Shown here: piece after piece, positions 9,700-22,560 of the stretch
Position numbering within the stretch: the first letter of the stretch is position 1
Layout: every line of letters begins with the position of its first letter
Assembly (NCBI RefSeq): GCF_029962835.1
Contig: NC_080581.1
Span: forward strand, 23,636,001-23,700,000
From: Magnolia sinica
Lineage: Eukaryota; Streptophyta; Magnoliopsida; Magnoliales; Magnoliaceae
Direction of reading: 5' to 3'
Length of the DNA: 64,000 nucleotides
Notes under the pieces: generated by a model
What the model saw: only the letters and a program-made list of their open reading frames with translations
Told to the model about the DNA's origin: nothing
Database searches by the model: none
Translations under genes and position numbers: made by a program

Positions 9700-11740
9700 T
9701 GATGTTTTATTTAAACCAACCTGATTTAAATGATTTTAAACTCGCAAGTATACGAATCAGATGTAGATATGGTACGTATTACGAGATCGTTCCCACGAGG
9801 AATGGTTGTCACAATTCAAAATTAAAGACTCTTCTTAACTAATCCAACAAATATTTGAGATAGTAATTGAGTAAACTAAATAAAAATCAATGGAAAAATA
9901 ACCAAGAGCAATAAGGAAAGTTCAATCAAAGAGAAGACTAGGACTTTCGAATCCACCCCTAATTATCATAAACCTTGTTTTCCTGTTGATTCACCCTAAT
10001 CCAGATTGATATCAAAATAAATAAAGCGCACTCTATGTCCTTGGTCGGGCACACAGAATGTGTAATTCCTTAAAGCATATGGATCACATCTTTCCATCCA
10101 TAGTCAGGCATGAAGAGATGTAGATTCCTGTTTCTTCCTCTATAGGAACCTGTTCATGGTCAGACACAAGCACCTAGAATAGTAATCCAAACAACGTCCA
10201 TAACTAGACTTTGGTTGAGCTCTTAGAATGGAGAAGTACAGAACTTCCAATTAAGCACACTAGAGAAAGAAACACATCAATTAAATCAAAACGGAATCAA
10301 CACATAACAAGGGTTATTCAAGTTAGGGGCTTCATCTCAGCCCTAGCTAAGAACTTAGAAACTCATAGATTCAACTGGAAAGAAGGAAAGACAAGATTTA
10401 TAAAAGACAACCTTCATTCTCTCCCTTCTTTCTTCTCTTTTTCCAAACTCTCTGCTGTTGAATCTCCCAGCCACTCTCTCTCTCTGTTCTCAACTCCACG
10501 TCAAGCTAAAAACCAGCCTCTCTTCCCTCTTGCTTTCTCTCTTTTCCTTCTCCAAGCTTTCTTCTCTCCCAAAACGAGCTTCTTCCTTGTATATGTGCTG
10601 GAAGGACAGTGGAAACGTTGTCGCAGCAACAGCCGCGTGCGGACTCCCTTTCGCTGCCGAGTTCAGATGCAAAACCACACATCTTTCCTTGCTCAGTTAC
10701 CATATAAACATCGTCCCTTAGGACGTTTTCAAGTTGTCTACATGATGGACGGCTTGGATTGATCATACGAGCCGTAGAGGTGGGCCACAACCGCTGCAAA
10801 AGTCAGACAGTGTCCGGCCTGCGAAAATAGGGCATGCGGATCCCGTCCGCTGTGATGCTGGTGGGACCCATTCTCCAATTATTTTTGGAAATCCAGTCCG
10901 TCCATTGGATAGAGGACGAGATTTCTGTCAGGAACAAACAATTTTTACCTTCTTTTGATGAGGCCCATCCGTTATCTTTCTCTGCCGTTCAACCTGCTTT
11001 TGAGCAGTTAGATTTCCATAAACGCTCTCTTTTGAAATTCGGTCACCTACAGTTTGGCAATAGGGACACTGGAATTCTGGTGGACGGCTTGGATTGTTCG
11101 TTTGGGCAATGTATGGGGCCCATGAAGACAGTCAGTCAAACCGGCTTTTACGGATTTGAATGGTCCGGTGCGGCGCGGCTACACATGTCCTCAATACACA
11201 TGCCACACATGCGGGGTCCACTACGATGCTGTAGAGAAATCCAATCCATCCATCCTGTTTCTCATCTTATTTAAACCATCTGGGTCAATTTTGAAGTATA
11301 TCCAGATTGTAAGCGGGCCTAAAATTGGAGATTAATGGGCTGATCTGTCCGTTGGCCCACTTCTCGAGATATCCAATGGTTGAAATTTAATATGTACGGT
11401 TTATTTATGGCCTCCAGGCCATGTATGAAGTTTCGAGTCAATTGGATGGCGGAAACCATGTGATCTTACATTCTGGACCATTTTCGGGCCTTTTTAACGT
11501 GAACGACTTGATTTTCTCGGATCCCTGGCATGTAAATTCTTCAGTCTTAGTTCTCTAGAGTGCGTCCCTTGCTCTGGTGACTTCGGAGTGTCAAATCCAC
11601 GCTTGTAGTACTCTTTTTCCATCAACGCTCCTGATTTCATCCTGTAACAAAAATATAATTAAAATATTCCATTAAGCATTATCATGTACGTAAAATCATG
11701 CACTAATTAGGGTCTGATATACAATATTCGACCCTTATCA
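9700..11740 (-). repeat. 5' LTR of the Athila/Tat-like element
   Basis: This 2041-bp LTR lies upstream of gag on the minus strand. It matches the left LTR throughout. By eye I count roughly 35 substitutions, mostly transitions (about 1.7 percent), a 1-bp indel near 9981, and a 57-bp segment present at 1553-1609 in the other LTR but missing here at about 11123. These two indels account exactly for the 58-bp length difference. Short ORFs inside are repeated identically in the other LTR and are not genes. The LTR holds several GTGGGCC/GGGCCCAC modules and a long CT-rich stretch. Confidence 0.92.
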
Positions 11741-11745
11741 GGTTG
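11741..11745. repeat. Right target-site duplication, GGTTG
   Basis: Exact match to the five bases at 124-128. Together they define both ends of the Athila/Tat-like element. Confidence 0.9.
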
Positions 11746-11919
11746 CCTAAGTTGATTGCCTTTCAACTTATGTGTTTTAAGCCTTTCTTATCATCTACTC
11801 AACTTGGCCTATACATGGATTCTCATTATCAAAGGATAAAAGATTTCTGGAAAGGCAAGGAAGGACAAAAATTAAGAGTTAGGAGTCGAACCCGACTTCG
11901 GCGATTGTACGGTGGGCGG

Positions 11920-11964
<45 letters not shown>

Positions 11965-13933
11965 TCTTTCCTTTTATTTCTCTTTCTTTCTTTTCTTTTC
12001 TTTTCTTTCTTCTTCTTTTCCTTTCTCTTTTCTTTCTTTCTTTCTTTCTTCTTCTTCTTTTCCTTTCTCTTCTCTCCTTGCCGGACGACTGCAAGTCTGG
12101 ACGAACCAGGCCTTTCTCTCCCTCTTTCTCTCTCTCATTTCTTACTCGTGTTTCTTCTGCTCTTCGGATGGGAGTGTATTTATACATAGGGGAGTTTCCA
12201 GAATCGTCTATGTATTCCCTTACGCAAATCTTCTTACGCAGTAGGGAAACCGGGAGTGTTCCCTTATGCAAATCCGGTTTCGCAGAGGCGTACGCGTATT
12301 TAACCTCACGACTCTTTCAGTTGCGGTGTGCATGTGTAGTCAGTCTTAATCTTCTTGGGATCGCTTCTCCTTGGATCGTCTGGGCCCACTGGGAGTCCGA
12401 TGATTCTCTAATGGGTGGCTTCTGATCGGACAACCCTACTGGTTTAATGGTGGGTCTTTTTCTCAGGTTGAGGTCTGATCTATCCAACACTTTGCATGGC
12501 TCTAAAATGTCCACACATATGGATTTTTGGCATAGAGGCCCACCTGATGGACGATCCAGATCAGAAAATGGGGCCCATTGAAGCGTGGTGGGTTTTCTGA
12601 AAAATCGGAGAAGATGCCTTCCTCATTAATGGCGGATCCGGATTTGTTGCATGATCTTGCAATCTGGGATGCATGGATGGTTTGGATTTGACTATTGATT
12701 GTTGTGGGACCCACCAGATGGACGGTGATCTGTATTTTTGCTTGATGGCTCGAATTCAGCTCGTGGTGGTGGCGGTAGGAAGTTTCAAGCCAACAGTATT
12801 GTGAAAGCCCTAGGATGGATCTACGTGGAGGGAAGGGATGGTTAGGAGGAGGCTTCACGCGGATTTCTTGCGTGGAAGGGCAAGAAAAGTGGAACTTTCA
12901 AGATCGGCTGCACACAAGTGTTTTGTGCTCGAGGTCATACGCACACCTATGTGCATCTACATGTGGGATCTATGCAGTTTTGGTCGGATTCTTCCCATGA
13001 ATCGATTGAACGATTCAGATCGTCAGCGTCCTCAGACAGACATTGTCTGTTAACACTGCAGTGCTCGTGAATGTGCATGGACGCACATGGATGGCAAGGT
13101 CTTGATTTAATCTATCCTCTGGATGCGATGGACGGTTCAGATCATTCATTCGAGCGATGATGGTGGCCCACTATCATCACAGCGGACGAAAGTCCGCGGA
13201 AGGAATTCGTTTCCTTCTCTTTCGTGAATTTCATCAGGTCATCCTGCTTTGACCGGGAATTCCAATCCAGTGCACTACGGCTGTGCACAGCCTGTGTATA
13301 GGCACCCTAAGTATGGGGCCCACAGAGGTGCTCCTGAGAAATCTACTCCGTTCACCCATTTTGTCAGTCCCGGATATGGCCCGTCTGATAGTATCAGGTA
13401 ATCACGATCCACAGGTGGTCCATATTAGGTGAATGCTTGTTCTCGCTATGGATCGAGCTGATCTAAGGGTTGGAACTTGACAAGTACGGTTAGTTTCTGA
13501 TATATAGGCATGGCATAAGCTTTCTCATCAAACGGCTCGTGAGAACCTTATGATATAGAATTCAAGGGTTTAGGTTAATGGCATGTTTGTAATTATTGTT
13601 GATCGAAGAGCTTTGTGAAATCTAAGGGTTATATATGGTTATAGGAATGTTTCAAAGTAATTCTTATAAAAGGACTTATGTCTAAATCATTATGGATGAA
13701 GGGTCATTCGTTGATTTAGTTAAGGAAATGTATGTATATCAAACCACATGATCAACGGTCGATGACTTGATCTGTAAATGGAGCCTAATCTAAAGAATCA
13801 GATTTGTGTTAGAGATTATGTGTAAGGTTAGGATATTTAGACTGGTATCGTACACTTGTACGTGTTAAGTCAAATTTCTTAGTAACACTTGAGAACTTTC
13901 AATACTCGAATATTGAAATGTTTGGGTGTTACA
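11746..13933 (-). repeat. Probable minus-strand LTR of another retrotransposon
   Basis: The right edge reads TGTAACACCCAAAC on the minus strand at 13933, a common 5' end of plant Ty3 LTRs. A TATAAATA on the minus strand near 12177-12184 is followed by a purine-rich leader that is CT-rich on the plus strand, as expected for U3 and R. Several GGGCCCA modules lie in between. I could not find the other end or a primer site; the Athila/Tat-like element sits at its left edge. The ORFs here come from low-complexity CT sequence and are not genes. Confidence 0.35.
11920..12075. repeat. CT microsatellite and polypyrimidine tract
   Basis: About 19 CT dinucleotides are followed by some 120 bp of almost pure C/T on the plus strand. 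The strand asymmetry produces long serine/phenylalanine or arginine/lysine ORFs that are artefacts. Confidence 0.9.
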
Positions 13934-15675
13934 CTTTATGTATTTTTGCTTTCTGCTATGTGGGGTCCACAAGTGGATAATCCATTTCATCCATTATGTC
14001 GGCCAGCTTTCTATGGACCAAAGGAGTCTAATGTTGGGTAGGTTCTATTACATACACACAAAATAGTAGGTCTTAGAAATTTTCAATAGTGGGACTTTGT
14101 TTCCCTCGGTACGGTCCACTCGGGACTCGGATCTATCTCATTTTTTTAGCTCATAGCCTAAAATGATATGGAGAAGGTGGTGGACGTCATGGATTAAATA
14201 TATACATTAAGTTGGGGTCCACGACTGGGATGCCACCACGCCACGTCTACATAACTAACATGAGGGGTGCTCCCAGTCCCATCGTTGGTTGTGGTGTGGT
14301 CCACCTAATGGTTGGATTGGCTAGATTTTTAGTTTGAACAGCTAACATGACACAAGAGATAGATGGATGGTATGGATTTAAGAAATACATCAACTTGTGT
14401 CCCATGAGGCACTCCAAACCTCCCATGCAAAGCCAATATTGACGATGGGTAACCCAACCCCTTTGTATTTGTAGTATGGCCCACTTAGGATTCATATTAG
14501 CTTCATTTTTTAGCTCAATGCCAAAATGAGAAGAGAAATTGGATGGACGGTGTGTGTGTGTGTGTGTGTGTGTATCATGATGGGGCCCACGAGGGAAGCC
14601 CACATGGTGGCTCTGGGAGGTAGATGTGGCAGAGTGTCTCTGGACGTTGTTGCATCTAGCAACGACACTGCCATTGCCCCTCTCCCTCTTGTGTTTTAAG
14701 GGTAAGGTAGGGCCCACCTAGGAAATTCACTCCATCCATTTGAATGGCTAACTCATGGTGGGGCCAAGAAGCTTTGGATCACATCAATGTTTGGTGTATT
14801 TTCACCATCCAAGTGTGTTTACACAATCAATTAGTTTAAATAGAAAATAAACATCACGGTGGGCCACATAAGGTGGTCTACACTATGATAGCGTGCGGGA
14901 CATGCTCTCCAATAACGTGGCTCACATGTGGGTCCCACAACACCATGAGAGTAAGAAAAGAAAGGGAAAGGAAAGGAAAGAGATCCTTCCATCGGGGTGG
15001 CCCCCCGCCACTAAGGGATCCACCACATACTCAATACATGATCAAGGTGGGTCCCATTCTTGTGGGCCCACCAAAATAAAAAATCACAAAGGAAAATGGA
15101 GGATTTTGATCCTCCCATGCAATCACCTCGAAGGATAGATGGTTGGATCGGCTCGGATCGACGATCGGACGGTTCACCAAGCTCCTCTCCACCCCTAATC
15201 TTCTTTAATCTCACTTTTCACTTTCACTTAATCTCTTGATCCCTCATAACCCTCCCTCAAGATCTCTTTCTAATATCTCCTAAAAACTCTCTTTTCTCTT
15301 AATCTCTCTCTACTCTTTCTTTCTTTTCTCTCTTTCTCTCTTAATCTCTCCTTAATCTTTCTGATATTTTTTTCTCTCTCTTAATCCCTCTCTACTCTTA
15401 CTAAAAAATGGTGGAAATGAGAGGGAGTTAGGGAGTTTTTGTGGTAGAGATTTTAGGATAAGGAGAGAATAAGGGGAAGATGGAGGGGTAAAATGGGGAG
15501 AAAATGAATAAAGGAATGATGGCTAGCATAGGTAGGGGTATGGGTTGCATGAGAAAGTCATGGGCTTGTTTGACTAATGAGGAGAGAGTGACATAAGTGA
15601 TGGAAGGCTTGATGGATTGATGGATTTGACAACATAGGGATTTGTGCAAGTGAGGCATGCATGCATTACGCAGCG
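13934..15675. other. Repeat-rich noncoding region
   Basis: No credible gene. It is made of modules of the GTGGGCCCAC ... ATGGACGG type, a GT microsatellite (14550-14573), and a TCTCTCTTAATC-rich stretch (15190-15400). The order of pieces from about 14830 to 15660 resembles the 5' third of a minus-strand Del LTR, like that at 18900-19600, so it may be a degraded copy. Confidence 0.5.
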
Positions 15676-18600
15676 CTCGGTGCCGACAGCCTCCGTAATA
15701 CCCCATTCTTGGCTCCCAGCGCCCATTCACCAGATTCCGATCCTGGGATCCTACAAGGAGGATTTTTCAAAGTACATTTATCTCGTAAAAAGTATAACCA
15801 CAAGTTTACCCAAATCATAAAGACAACATCATCATCACATATCCACTAATATAATCATTTGAATACAATGCTGAAAGAGAAATATATATATATATATATA
15901 TCAAAAATCAAAGCTCCAGAGGTCCGCTACATGCTCCAAGCTCAACGTTGTTGTAACCTAAGGCCACCTGCATGCATCTATTGTGCATAAGCTTATAGAA
16001 AGCTTAATGGGTGGTGAAAGTGTGTGCATAAGGTAAGTGCCAAGTAAGCAATATCAGAGTAATCAGAGTAAGTAGAAATATTGACAAGATCATAAATCAT
16101 ACGATAACTGAGTAAGCGAAAATACTGACAAGATCATGAATCATACGATATCAAAGTAAGCGGAAATATACTGGTAAGTCCATGAGTGCTATCAGCTGTA
16201 TTAAGGCTATGCGATGCAAGGCATGAATGCTAACGGCCATATCAAGGCCATGCAATGCAAAACATAATAAGACAATAACAGATGCCAAGGATGGAATGCA
16301 ATATGCAAATCCTAACGAGCCACGAATACCATCACCCTCATCTAAGTCATACATTAAACCTGTGCATATCGCGTGATCATGTGGGGACAACTCCATCTCA
16401 CAAGGAGTCCCATAAGCATCTCAGCCCAATGGCATATGCCCTAATCAATCATCCACCATAACATGCATATAAATGATGAGGGTCCACAGAAGGACGATGG
16501 ATCTAGCCAAATATCAAGATATGCTCATTGATTTAAAATGCGTTACGATAGTTAAGGAAAGAATCCAACTTATAGCCACCACAACATCGGACGATGCGAC
16601 CAATGTGAGACAAAGTTCTGCCTTCACTGTATGCACAGTAGCCTGCCAATTACTGGTAGCTCACCTAGGCTCCTTAGGCCCCGCCCACATCAGTGTTTGC
16701 CCACGTGCGCCCACCCACATGTGATCACAGTGATGGAGCGTCATGCTATCCCCCACCGACGGCAGATCCGAGTCTAAGTGCAATAAGTGGGCTTCCTTAC
16801 CCTCTCTATCGCGCAATAAACTGGACCTTTCTATGGGCCCAATATATACACAAGGTGGGCTCCAAGGTGTAGGTATCATGATATTATGCTATTACATACT
16901 CATAATCGGTATTGATAACCGGCACTGATAATCGACCTCGACAATCGGAATCGGTCGAACAAGGCCTAAGGGAAGGTCACAATGTGGACATTAAACCATC
17001 ATTGCCCAACAATGTGGCCATTTAACCAACATTGCTCCTAAGGAGTGGCCCATACAAGGGATTCATAAACAACTTAACGGGCCATAGATACATCGCACTG
17101 TGCCTAAACCATGGGCCTTACCAAATGGGTCAGAAATACATCACAATGGGCCTCATCATATGGGCCGGGAATACATCACAATGGGCCTTACCAAATGGGC
17201 TGAAAATATATCACAATGGGCCATGTCCCATGGGCCTCAAATATATCACAATGGGCCTCTACCCATGAGCTCTAAATACATCACGATGGGCCTCAACCCT
17301 TAGGCCCTAATACATCACAATGGGCCGCGACCCATAGGCCTCAGATACATCAAATGGGCTGCATCACATGGGACTCATACACCTCAAGGTGGGCCTCAAC
17401 AACGGGCCATAAATATAACAAGTTGGATCTCATACAAGGGCCTCATATATCTCACCGGGCCTTATCAAATGGGCCCTAAATACATCAAATGGGTCATATC
17501 AATGGGCGGAATCAAATGGGCTTCATGTATATCAATCGGGCCCACCCTTATGTATTTTTGAGATCCGACCTATTCACAAGTTAACATAGAGGTAGATGAA
17601 GTGAAAGTAAAAACATCAGCTTGATCGGAACTACCGTGGCCCTTAAGAAGTTTTGAATGGTGAATGTCACTGTCCCCATTAGTGCAAGGGTGGGGGTCCA
17701 CTTGAACTATAGATCTGACTCATTCTTTAGCTCATGCCATAAAATGAGCTTTTAAATGGTTGGACGGTTTGGATGCAACACATGCATCATGGTAGGGTCC
17801 ACACATGTGGCCCACCAACTAATGGACGGTGTGCATTTACACCGTGGAGGGCTGAGGCTGCTGCTTAACAATGACAGAGGTGGGTCCCACGTAGGGCCCA
17901 CCATAAAGTTTATTTACCATCCAATCTGTTGGTAAGGTCACACAGACCTGAATATAGAGGAAAAATAAATTTCATAAAGATTTAAAACTTCTGTCAACAC
18001 AAAAAAAAAGGTTTCAATGACAACCGTTCAATCACACTGTTTCCTGCCATGTGGGCAACCTGAGTCCCACACACGGCTGATTTTTGGATGGGGCCCACTA
18101 CCCTAAGGGGCCTACCACATGCACGGTGTGGATGTTCTACCACATCATGGTGGGGCCCACGGTTGGGACCCGTGGTCCCTGGCCCAAACACAGTAGCGTC
18201 CTACTACAGCGTCAGCAGCAGTAGGCGCTCCTAAATATTTCTTTTCTTTTCTTTGAAAAAGTGAATTTCTAGGGTTTTTCGTACGTGGGGCCTGTATCAA
18301 GTGAATCCAATCCAGCCATTACATTCCATGGCTCAAGACAGACCAAACAAGCCCAATATTCAATATGTTTTGGGGTGTAGAAAGATCAGAGTGCATTTTA
18401 ACGGTGAAAACCACTGTTTTCTAAGCTATGGCCAGCCAGATAGTCGGATTGACATTGTTTTTCGGCTCAACGCCTAAAATGAGCTTGGGAATAGAATGGA
18501 TGGCGTGGATTAAACTTATACATTAAGGTGGGGCCTGCATGAGTGGCCCACCCAAATACCTTATATAAATAAATATATATTATTATATTTCAATTGCTTG

Positions 18601-19833
18601 GTTGGCCGGTCAGCACCACACGGTTAGTGCACCCTTCACTGACGTCCAGCGTCCAAGGACGCTAGACGGTTTTGGATACAACACATATTAAGGTGGGCTC
18701 CACCTTCAGACGTGCTGTCCAGGTGGGCCACCATATGCGTGGATGGTGTGGATAAGACATACACCAAGGTGGGGTCCATCCGAGTGGGCCACATAGCCAC
18801 ATTATTACATAAAAAAATGAAAAAGACAGGGAGAGAGAGAGATAGAGAGAGTGGGACACATGTGATGGAGGGCTCTGCCACTATGAGCCCTCCCTTTCCA
18901 TACATTCAATCATACATTAAGTGGGTCCCAATACATGTGGGCCCACCGATCAAAATCAACGGTGGAGATCCGTTCTCCACTAAAATACAAGGTCTAGATG
19001 ACCCTATTCATGCAAGGAAAATAAACATCATGATGGGGTCCATGGAAAATGGCCCCATCATGGAATGATCATGAGGATCAAGGTGGGCCATCGGCCACAC
19101 CTAAGGTCCAAAGTGAGATCCATACCATCAATCGGTAGGCCTCACTTGGTCCATCATCAAAGCATTAAACCTAGGCCTATAGAAACACCCACCATTTGAT
19201 CTTCTTGGTCCGATGGAACGCTGATCTCCTTGTGTCTCACTTTGATGGAAGGTGATGAGAAATGAAGGGCTAGGATGATGGATCTTGGGATGGGAAGTGG
19301 ACCACACACATCACACTTTCTCTCCTTGAAAATGCTTAGACGTCCACCATTTTTTTCTTGAAATTTTTATGTTCAGAAAGAGAGAGAAATGGTGGTTGTA
19401 AGGGAGAGGTGATGGATGTGAGTTGATAGGAGTACTTGACATGTATGGGTATGTAAGAGAGAGGGTGAGAGAGTTGACTTTGGGGTTGCTCTTGTACTTA
19501 ACATGAAGTAGTTGATTGATTGATTGAGTGATTGATTGATAGGACACGTTGTAGAGATTCTCTTGAAATTACAAATGCGCAGTGTTTCCTCGAACTAAAT
19601 GCGGACCCACATCTCTTAGCCTGGGTATCACCTCGGCGTGTGAGTCCCGGCATCGAAACCGTGATGACAGCGTGGTCGCAAGGGTGAAAGTCTCGGGTCG
19701 AGCCGACTCTGGAATATGGGACACGACTCAGGGTTGTGCGCAAATGCTGATTACAAGTCGCGGGTTGTCGAAATTTGATCGGGATGACCACAGAAGCCTA
19801 AGGAACAGTACAAGCTAAGATACGGGTCTTACA
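15676..19833 (-). mobile_element. Lone LTR of a Del/Tekay-type chromovirus
   Basis: On the minus strand it starts at 19833 with TGTAAGACCCGTATC, the 5' end shared with the LTRs of both Del elements in the window. It passes through the same landmarks in order: the TCAATCAATCAA run, the CT stretch, GTGGGCCCAC modules, a GGGCC-rich tandem repeat, and the segment AGCCGAGAATGGGGTA. It ends about 60 bp short of the expected TGACA terminus. No internal coding region is attached on either side, so it is a solo or truncated LTR. It directly abuts a Copia gag, which it apparently invaded. Confidence 0.85.
17080..17540 (-). repeat. Tandem repeat of about 35 bp inside the lone Del LTR
   Basis: About twelve units with the core TACATCACAATGGGCC alternate with an ATGGGCC half-unit. 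The same repeat occurs with fewer units, on the opposite strand, in the Del LTRs at 28490-28690, 37140-37350 and 55190-55400. Unit number clearly differs among LTR copies. Confidence 0.8.
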
Positions 19834-20418
19834 GAGTATTTTCTACTCATCATTAAGGCTATCTAAGAACTTGAAGATTTGGCGTTGCTCCTTCCGTTTC
19901 TTAATAAGAATCACATCTTGAGAATAAGAGGTATCTTCCTCGTCATGATAGGCAAGCTCCTCCCATAAACTCTGGAGTTTATCATAGTACTATGTGAGGC
20001 TCTTGTCGTTCTGTTGGAGAGATGTGATCTCCTTCTCTAATTGAAAGATGCGTGATATATTATGCGCATTGCTATAGAGTTCGTGGACTGTGTCCCATAT
20101 ATCTTTTGCCGTCCTTTAGAAAAGAAGGACACTCCGGACATTGTCGGCCATGGAGTTCCATAACCATGACATGATAATCATGTCGTCAGATTTCCACTCT
20201 GCCTTCTTGGAGTTTTCATTGGCTGGACAAGGAAGGGTCCTAGTGATGTGGCCGAGTTTTCGCTTGATGCCAATAAAGATGTGGATAGCCTGTTGCCACT
20301 GGAGAAAATTGGTCCCTGTGAGAGGAGAGGATGTAATCTTTAGACTTGGATCTTCAGATTGTCTGAGACCCACATCATCAGAGGATGAAATATCGTCAGA
20401 GTCCTTTTACGGTGCCAT
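19834..20418 (-). pseudogene. gag: Truncated Ty1/Copia gag
   Basis: The minus strand encodes the N-terminal part of a Copia Gag (UBN2 type), beginning at an ATG at 20418. Landmarks are the stretch LTGTNFLQWQQAIHIFI, typical of how this domain starts, then NENSKKAEWKSDDMIIMSWL. A stop lies at codon 4 and another at about 20116; beyond it the frame resumes with DIWDTVHELYS and LEKEITSLQQ. The gene is cut at 19833 by the lone Del LTR, and its pol is not seen on the far side. Confidence 0.8.
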
Positions 20419-20989
20419 GAAGAAATATCAAGGCAGATGGGAACCACTAATTTTTTTTTTTAATTTTTTCAAGTAATAAGCATGCTAACGTCAGCTTATG
20501 AGGGAGGGGAGAGGAGAGAAGAGAGAGAGGGTGTTCAAATCTGGATTGAGTCGCAGCCGGAGTTGGGTTTGATATAGAAGATGGCCCCGACGTCGGGGAA
20601 AATGACTGCAAGTGCTGATGCTAGATCTGTTGTGGTGGTTGGATTTAATGGTAGATGAGTGTTGGATGCAAGTAGGTGATGCAGACGCTGGCTATGACGA
20701 TTGGTGGTGTGGTAGATCTTGGAAGAAGAACAGCTTATTACCGCCAATTAAGGCTCAAATCATGCCGTCTAAGCCATGGTGGTGTTGCCCTAATTAGAGG
20801 CGCGGAGAAGAAGAGAGGGATCTGGTTGTGAAGCCTGAATCTGGTGCATGGGTGTAAAGAACAAGTTGTCGGTTTCAATGGTGTTGCGGAGGTGGAGAAG
20901 AAGGTGGTGGTGATCCAGCGACTGACAAAGATGGTGGTGTTGTGCTGACAAAACTCACATCTCCTCGAGAACAACCTGCTTTGATACCA
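20419..20989 (-). other. Copia leader with primer-binding site
   Basis: Noncoding leader between the Copia LTR and its gag. Just inside the LTR edge the minus strand reads TGGTATCAAAGCAGG (about 20977-20991), matching the initiator tRNA-Met primer site TGGTATCAGAGC with one mismatch. ORFs here are chance ORFs. Confidence 0.75.
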
Positions 20990-21187
20990 TGTTATAAGAT
21001 AAGATTTGGGAAAAGAGATTGTCTATTCTATTGAGCCACACACAACCCATATATTTACACTAGAATATTAAATACTTGGGCGAAAAATACAATTAGAAAC
21101 AATGTAGTAAAAGGAAGATATAGATGAGCTGAATGAATGAGATCATATCATGAGTTCGACGGGTTCGACGTTGAACTCGTTCCTTCA
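20990..21187 (-). repeat. Short 5' LTR of the truncated Copia element
   Basis: About 198 bp, with TG at the left edge and CA at the right edge on the plus strand. It is placed immediately upstream (minus strand) of the tRNA-Met primer site. A short LTR of about 200 bp is common for some Copia lineages. There is no second LTR in the window. Confidence 0.65.
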
Positions 21188-22560
21188 ATATAAGCAACCA
21201 GTTAACTAGCACTTGATAACTCAAGATTTGTTCTAAATGTCCTAGTCTACACACCCACACCAGATGGAGTTCACTTTTGATCTGGAGTACAATTGGCTAA
21301 TATATGCACTTATACAACTTCTTAAGTTTATTTTGAAAACTTAGTTTTTTGTAAACATTGGTTAAAAATCCTTTTTAAATTAATATTATATTAAATATAT
21401 ACTTTTTAAAATAATATTGTTTACAAAACATTATTAAAATTCGATATTGTCATGTGGATAAGTTTTTAATTTTATATTAATAGTTCTATAAGCTTTTTGT
21501 AGTCATCACATGATCTTCAAGTATGTATTAATAGTTCTAAAAATTGTCCTAGTATAATGAAGTTTAGCCTATTGAAAGACCTTTGTCATCGTATAATAAA
21601 GTAGTTACACTCAATCTCATCCTCGTTATAGGTAGCGAAGGACATAAAGAGTCACCTTAGAACTAATTACTCGCACAATGTATTGATTAGATCGAGTCAA
21701 AGCATTTGTATATAAGAAGTCCGTGCACGTGGTTATAATCTATGTTATAATGTAGATAATACTAGGTAGTTATTAAGTTTTCAATATGTAGGTTATCACA
21801 TATGAGATATGATTCATCTCATATCCTGGCAAATTAACTTCTTAATCAAGTTATAACTTGATCACATAGAAGCCATAACATCTCATCAGTTTTATCATTA
21901 TCCTATATTCTTCTCAACAGAGGTCAGTTCACCCCTCAATGTTAGAACATCACATAAATTGTAATTCTCATGTACATTTAGGTTTGGTTTACCCATGTGA
22001 GTGGAGGACTTGTTTGCCAACAAAGATGGATCTCTCAAGATTTTAGGGCATACATTGATGATTTACACATCTAGTAAAAAATAGTGCACAATAAAAAAAA
22101 AATCATCTATTCATGATAGATAAAAATGTATATCATAAAAATATAGATACATAAGTATATCACTAAAGCTCTTTTCAATTATGGCTACTTGAAATGAATT
22201 TGCAATAGATTTTTTGCTATAATTTTCATCATGAGATCTACGAATATCACTTTTGTGAAACTCTAATGAGAAAAACATTTTTATCTCTCACTTAATCAGA
22301 AACATGATGAAACTTAATCTCAATGCTTAAGACTTCTTGTAGTGCTTGGGGTCCACTAAGTTAATGGCAGAAATGTTGTCACTCAACAACAAGGGCTCAT
22401 GGATGCTTTACATAACACTTCAACTCTACAAACATATTTGGATATATACATACTTCTTGACAACAACACAACAAGTAATGTACTTGGCTTTCATTGTTAA
22501 AAGAATTATGAATGTCAGTTTCTTACTCAACTAAGAGATAACAACTCTTCAAAATAAAAG
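21188..22560. other. AT-rich sequence without recognisable genes
   Basis: I see no credible ORF, LTR or RNA gene. Base composition shifts to strongly AT-rich here, unlike the GC-richer Del LTR material on the left. It is probably decayed Copia sequence linked to the pol remnant to the right. Confidence 0.5.

Larger units (their letters stand above)
129..11740 (-). mobile_element. Athila/Tat-like Ty3/Gypsy LTR retrotransposon, nearly complete
   Basis: Two long direct repeats (129-2227 and 9700-11740) begin TGATGTTTTA and end CCCTTATCA on the plus strand, giving canonical TG...CA ends. The 5 bases before the element (124-128) and after it (11741-11745) are both GGTTG, a perfect target-site duplication. 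Coding runs on the minus strand, so the right repeat is the 5' LTR. Between the repeats lie a tRNA-Asp-type primer site, gag, protease, reverse transcriptase, RNase H and integrase in Ty3/Gypsy order, with no chromodomain and no env-like ORF. The tRNA-Asp primer and the DLGAS protease motif fit the non-chromovirus Athila/Tat group; Athila is the better guess. The reading frame is intact apart from five stop codons, so the copy is recent but cannot make a full polyprotein without readthrough. Confidence 0.93.

Noticed and set aside
11743-12271. Serine/phenylalanine-rich and Arg/Lys-rich ORFs
   Set aside because: They arise from the CT microsatellite and polypyrimidine tract and have no domain-like sequence.
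14247-14717. 156-codon minus-strand ORF
   Set aside because: It runs through a GT microsatellite and GTGGGCCC modules, with no recognisable domain or codon pattern.
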